25,000 nt of DNA from Chrysomallon squamiferum (lineage: Eukaryota; Mollusca; Gastropoda; Neomphalida; Peltospiridae): positions 3,473,616-3,498,615 of the forward strand of contig CM022666.1 of the NCBI GenBank assembly GCA_012295275.1, in the 5' to 3' direction. Every line of letters begins with the position of its first letter. Position 1 is the stretch's first letter. Positions 20,590-25,000 of the stretch are shown here, one piece after another. The position numbers and the translations under genes are program-made. Below the pieces are notes generated by a model. That model worked only from the letters and a program-made list of their open reading frames with translations, made no database searches and was not told the origin of the DNA.

Positions 20590-20862
20590 TGCAAGTATGT
20601 ATATTTGTATGTATGTGTGTGCATTCATTTACGTATGCATGTTTGAATGTATTTATATATGTAAGTACGTATACGAGTGTATATGTTTATACGTATGTAT
20701 ATGTTTGTATGTGTATGTATGTATGCACTTACGTGTGTGTGTATGAGCATGTGTATGTATATATGTATATAAATATATCTGTGTGCGTGTGTGTGTGCAT
20801 GTGTATATGAATGTGTGTGTTATACACGTGTGTTTGAAGTTTATAATATGTGTATTTGTACT

Positions 20863-20916
<54 letters not shown>

Positions 20917-20980
20917 CATGTGCATGCGTGCATGCATTCACGCGTATGTGTGTGAATATATATATGACTGAGTATTATAA
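20590..20980. repeat. TATG/TGTG/TA compound repeat
   Basis: Degenerate TATG and TGTG units followed by pure (TA)20 at 20873-20912 and TGCATG repeats. Reading frames through it consist only of Tyr/Val/Cys/Ile-type repeats. Confidence 0.85.
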
Positions 20981-20998
20981 CTTATGGTTTCAAGCCTA

Positions 20999-21038
<40 letters not shown>

Positions 21039-22765
21039 TTATTTTTATTTTTATTTTTTATTTTTTTAATTGGTTTGGATTGTCTATACTGATAATGCAC
21101 GAGAGAGTTGTATGTAGTTCAATACCCCAGTCCTGTCAATTCGTCACTGTCTTACATATTTCATTATCAGTCAAGTCTACGTATTCATTTTTGTTTAATT
21201 AATACACTAGAGAGGAAACCTGATTCAGCCACGTCTTGCTCCACTCGCATCGACTCATAAAAAGTGATTTATCATCAGACACCTTCCCAGCGGTAGGAAA
21301 ACGACATATCATGACCTTTGACAAAAAAGGTCACGGGTCACTGGCTGCAGAGGAAAGGTAATGAATGAAGGTACAGACAAAGAGTGATTGTCTGATTAAA
21401 AATGCGTTGATGATGATGGAGGATAATAAAGAACGTATCACTGAGAAAAATCTTCTGGTTTTTATAACTTGACATGTTTTGAAGTGTGTCTGCGTGTGTA
21501 AGAGAATATTTCTCGGTTTTTCACTTTGTAAAATTATACTAAGAAATTTAGTAATTTTGTTTTCCTTTACAATTTATTATTATTATTATTATTATTATAT
21601 GTATATATTTTATTTACTATATGTATATAAAGTGCGTTTATTTGGAGGAGTTTTTTTTTTTTTTTTTTTTTTTTTTTATCTTCTTATTTTTATCTTCGTG
21701 TTTTAACCAAAAGAAGATTTAACCTTTCTTTTTTTTTTTTTTTTTTTTTTTTTAATTATCATTCTATTAGCCACCCCACCAAGTAATTTCTCTTTGTCAG
21801 AAAAGAAAAAAAAAAAAAAAAAAAAAAAAAAAATTCAGCCGTTGCTATGCGCTAAATAATTCACGTAAATAAATAAATCACTGATGGCTGAACAAGGTTT
21901 TGGTCTAGTTAGTTTGCTGAAAGCTCAGAGAAAGAAAAAAAAACCCCAGCTTTCCGACCTCTAAAGAAATGGACGAGCGCTATTCTTGTTTGACCACTTA
22001 ATGTGGCAGGTTTTTTTTGAATATTAATGGCTATTTGGTGTCAGATGTACCTTATCTTGTAGGACATTAACAAAAGAGAGGAATATAAGAATCAGCACGA
22101 CGCGCTTTAATGTTATTGGTTGTAACTGTAGAGAGAAAACGTACAGCACCCGTCACAAGGGTAACCTCCCAAAAGTCACACATGCCAACAGTCATTACAG
22201 TGCAGACTGGGTGCGCGCGCACTCTTCTCATGCATCACTATCATGTTACTTGTGGATTAATAGTAATAATGGTGTGATCCTAGAAGGGAAGGATTTTAGA
22301 GTGTGAGGGACATAATTAAACCCCTGTATTGAAAAAAAGAAAAAAAGAGGAAAAAAAAAAAGAACAACAACTGTAAAAGTATGTAAAATTTTTATTAATT
22401 CTATTGAGGTTTATGTGAATACCGATCAATTTCGTCACCAGATTTCAGTTAACAATATTTAATAATATCTAAATAACGGATTCATATTACTAAAAATAAC
22501 ATCTAACTACACATATAATCAGGATCACAAAATATTACTCAAAATAATAAGTAGAAGCGCCTATATAATATTTAGGCCAAATAAGTGTTTACAAATTAGA
22601 AAACTGGAATGTAATTAGTTTTAGTCAAGCAAATGGAGAAGTGATAATAATACATAATGAAAATATCATTACATGAGTTCACCAAATGTGTTTACAAATG
22701 TGTTTTGTAGAAAAATTTTCAGAATTTGAGATGTTACTGCGACCAACTCTTAATTAAATTAAAAT
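20981..22765. other. Noncoding, simple repeats and small GC-richer patches
   Basis: (ATT)n at 21001-21038 and about 21576-21598, T-runs at 21651-21677 and 21729-21753, and an A-run at 21806-21833. The patches 21220-21420 and 22090-22260 have more even base use but no recognised gene. 21312-21340 carries paired nuclear-receptor-like half-sites. Confidence 0.5.
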
Positions 22766-23590
22766 TTATACAACATGTGAACGAAGACACATTTTCGTTA
22801 GTAATTTACTAACACAGCTCAGAACATATCTTCGCTCTGGAATAGAACAATTAATTACAGTTGGGAACATCCCAGTATTCCATCTGACTGACTTTTGGAT
22901 GTGTGACCATTGGCACGTTTCACTTTTGGGCATAAACCGTAACAAGGGTTCCTTTATAGTTAGTGTCTGCAGTAGGGCCGCCTTGAGTTTGAACATAGAC
23001 GTCTAAATATATTTACGGTCATAAATACATTAACTTCATTACATATAGTTCAGTGTACTTCTATGACCGGAGAAAGTTCAGTTCAGGTAACGTGAGCTTA
23101 AATGAATTTTAAAAAGCGGTTCTGAAAAAAAAAAAAAAAAAAAAATCAGAAGGATTAAGAAACATTTTTTATTTTTTTTTTTTTTTTTTTTCTTTCCCAT
23201 AGACCTGAAAAAGAATAATACAGATTTTATGAAGCTAAAAAGGTAAGAGAGAAAAGATAACAAAAAAATTAAGTCAGACACAGTAGTCATTCATTGATGT
23301 AAGGAGTCCATGCAGAACGTAGAGTCGGCCGAAAACAAGGTTTCCCAATCTCGTCACGCTGTTTTCTTTCGGTGTGGAAATTCTCAGGCAGTACCAAGGA
23401 CAGCGGGAAAAACACCAAGGTCGTGTACCTTTCTGCTCAGTGCATATCAGTCACGTGTGAGCTTCAGTGCTTCAAGAAAACACGTTAATGTAATCTGTTT
23501 CATGTCGGTTTTTTTTTTTTTTTTTTTTTTTTTCCGTTACCATTGTTGGATCATACCATTATGTTAACAAAAGGGGTCACAGGATTGCAA

Positions 23591-23625
<35 letters not shown>

Positions 23626-23764
23626 ATATATTAATCATAATAAAAGGGGAAAATAAAGGGCACTTAATTTTGGTACACAGCTGGCGTAAGAATATGTATA
23701 CGATTTTCGTAACAGCTGCATTGGCCTGCCGGAACATTATTCAGACGTTTTAATTACCCCAGTG

Positions 23765-23804
<40 letters not shown>

Positions 23805-23945
23805 CGTGTGTGTGTGTATGTGTGTGTGTGTGTTATATGCCATGTATTCGATTTATTTGCAATATTATAAAAAGATGTAATAAAAAATACATCGTAGAAA
23901 ATACCCATCGTTACATTTTTTAAAGATAATTTTATTTTTTTCTTT

Positions 23946-24007
<62 letters not shown>

Positions 24008-24480
24008 TCTTCTTCTTCTTCTTCTTCTTCTTCTTCCTAAAGCACCAAATACATCATTTGTAATTAATAAACATCGTGTTGTTGTTGTTATTGTGGTGGT
24101 GATAGTTATTTAAAACATGTACGTTTTTAATCCAACCTATAATTACTTCATATATTTGTGAGGACCAACAAATAATGAGAAAATTAAAAAAGGTAAATGG
24201 GTTAAATAGGCATATATCAATAATATATTATACTTATAATTCTAACCTTATATTATAGATAAACTAGATATTTGCGTTATATGCTGAAAATCAAATAATT
24301 TAGGCGTTTATATTGTCCCAATTTTACCGTAATTCACTAGTAACAACATATAGCCTATTCAAATTAATCAGTTTGGCTTTTTTAATAATAATAATAATAT
24401 AACATCATATCACATAATTAATAATAATCCGCCAAAAAATCTCTTTTTGTTGACTTCTCTGATATAGAAAAACAATTCGT
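22766..24480. other. Noncoding, simple repeats
   Basis: A- and T-runs near 23124-23144, 23168-23190 and 23511-23533, (AAAT)n at 23590-23627, (TG)n at 23762-23833, (CT)n at 23950-24004 joined to (CTT)n to 24036. A GC-richer patch at 23300-23480 and an even-composition patch at 22766-22996 show no recognisable protein. Confidence 0.5.
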
Positions 24481-24699
24481 ATTTATGACCAGGATAGTCT
24501 TCCATACATACAGAACTGAATCTGTTTCAGGTTATGACCCTCGGTGACCTCCGTAATAATACTGGGATTCCAGAAGGTATGGCAAGCAGAGCGTGAAGTG
24601 AAGTCTAGATCAATACTTTGAATCAAACCCAATGAACAAAAATAGCGAAATCTACGAATCTGAATCAAAGAATAATACTCCTGTACGGTCACCCATCGT

Positions 24700-24863
24700 C
24701 AAATTCAGTTTTCGCCTTTCAGGACTTCGGTTGCAAAGCAAAAAGCTCTGTTTGAATTTGATTGAACGCAACTACACTGTTCAGACGTCATAAGAATTTA
24801 ATTTGCACCGAGTGGAGACGAATATAGCATTTCTAAAGAATCTTTTGTAGCAAAGGCGACCAG
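24700..24863 (+). other. Possible plus-strand first exon ending in a strong donor
   Basis: A mixed-composition patch ends in GCGACCAG|GTAAGAAATG, a strong donor, with a T-run in the presumed intron just after. AGACGTCA, a near-CRE, sits at 24783. There is no ATG frame in the last 60 bases, so it would be 5'UTR. Any gene would continue beyond the window. Confidence 0.2.
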
Positions 24864-25000
24864 GTAAGAAATGTATTGATTTTTTTTTTTTTTTTTCCTT
24901 ACCGTTTATTATAAAAACAATACAAATGACGTAGACTTGTAATTTTTTTACTTTGCTGTATATATGTCGCGAATGTTAATATAAAATGCTTTAGTACTTA

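Noticed and set aside
20589-20971. Tyr/Val/Cys-rich and His/Thr-rich open frames
   Set aside because: Translations of TATG/TGTG/TA simple repeats.
22766-22996. 76-codon minus-strand frame with ATG
   Set aside because: Composition is not low-complexity, but no family, splice context or neighbouring exon was recognised; length is compatible with chance.
23310-23567. 85-codon plus-strand frame
   Set aside because: Runs into a T-run (Phe stretch); lies in a GC-richer patch with no recognisable protein.
24483-24692. 69-codon minus-strand frame
   Set aside because: No domain, no splice partner; probably chance.

Overview
This is an AT-rich, repeat-dense stretch of animal nuclear DNA. The evidence is ten GT-AG introns, a class A seven-transmembrane receptor, and long (TG)n, (CT)n, (AAT)n, (AAAT)n, poly(A)/poly(T) and TATG-type simple repeats. 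Gene style and repeat load suggest a lophotrochozoan, probably a mollusc, but nothing in the window fixes the species.

Two protein-coding genes are well supported, both on the minus strand. (1) A multi-exon extended short-chain dehydrogenase/reductase (SDR) of the dihydroflavonol-4-reductase-like type runs from an ATG at 16322 to a stop at 6515. I assembled it from ten coding exons whose phases all join, giving 442 residues. It has the TGxxGxxA nucleotide-binding motif, a catalytic Ser and YxxxK, and a charged Lys/Glu-rich C-terminal tail that is not part of the catalytic fold. Its seventh coding exon is present twice (11260-11340 and 10037-10117). Both copies are 81 nt, both are phase 1-1, and 15 of 28 residues are identical, so they look like alternatively or mutually exclusively used exons. 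(2) Upstream, at 17038-18336, lies an intronless 432-residue coding region for a rhodopsin-family, peptide-receptor-like GPCR. It is much more GC-rich than its surroundings and has a likely 5'UTR splice acceptor just before the ATG.

Layout: 1-6500 has no supported gene. It holds simple repeats, a degenerate ~120-bp tandem repeat (about 440-1010), a long degenerate minisatellite (about 4460-5130) and a degenerate repeat in the SDR 3' flank (6034-6462). 6515-16322 is the SDR gene; its introns (561-1180 nt) carry a 221-bp (CT)n tract, a compound (TG)n(AG)n tract, a TG-rich cryptic repeat, a 13-bp minisatellite touching a splice acceptor, and a probable interspersed element with several AGGTCA half-sites. 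16323-17037 holds the SDR promoter and the GPCR 3' end. 18340-25000 is mostly simple repeats, with small GC-richer islands and one possible plus-strand first-exon donor at 24863/24864.

The two genes share only proximity and strand; nothing indicates a common pathway. The most interesting feature is the duplicated alternative exon together with the repeat structures around it.
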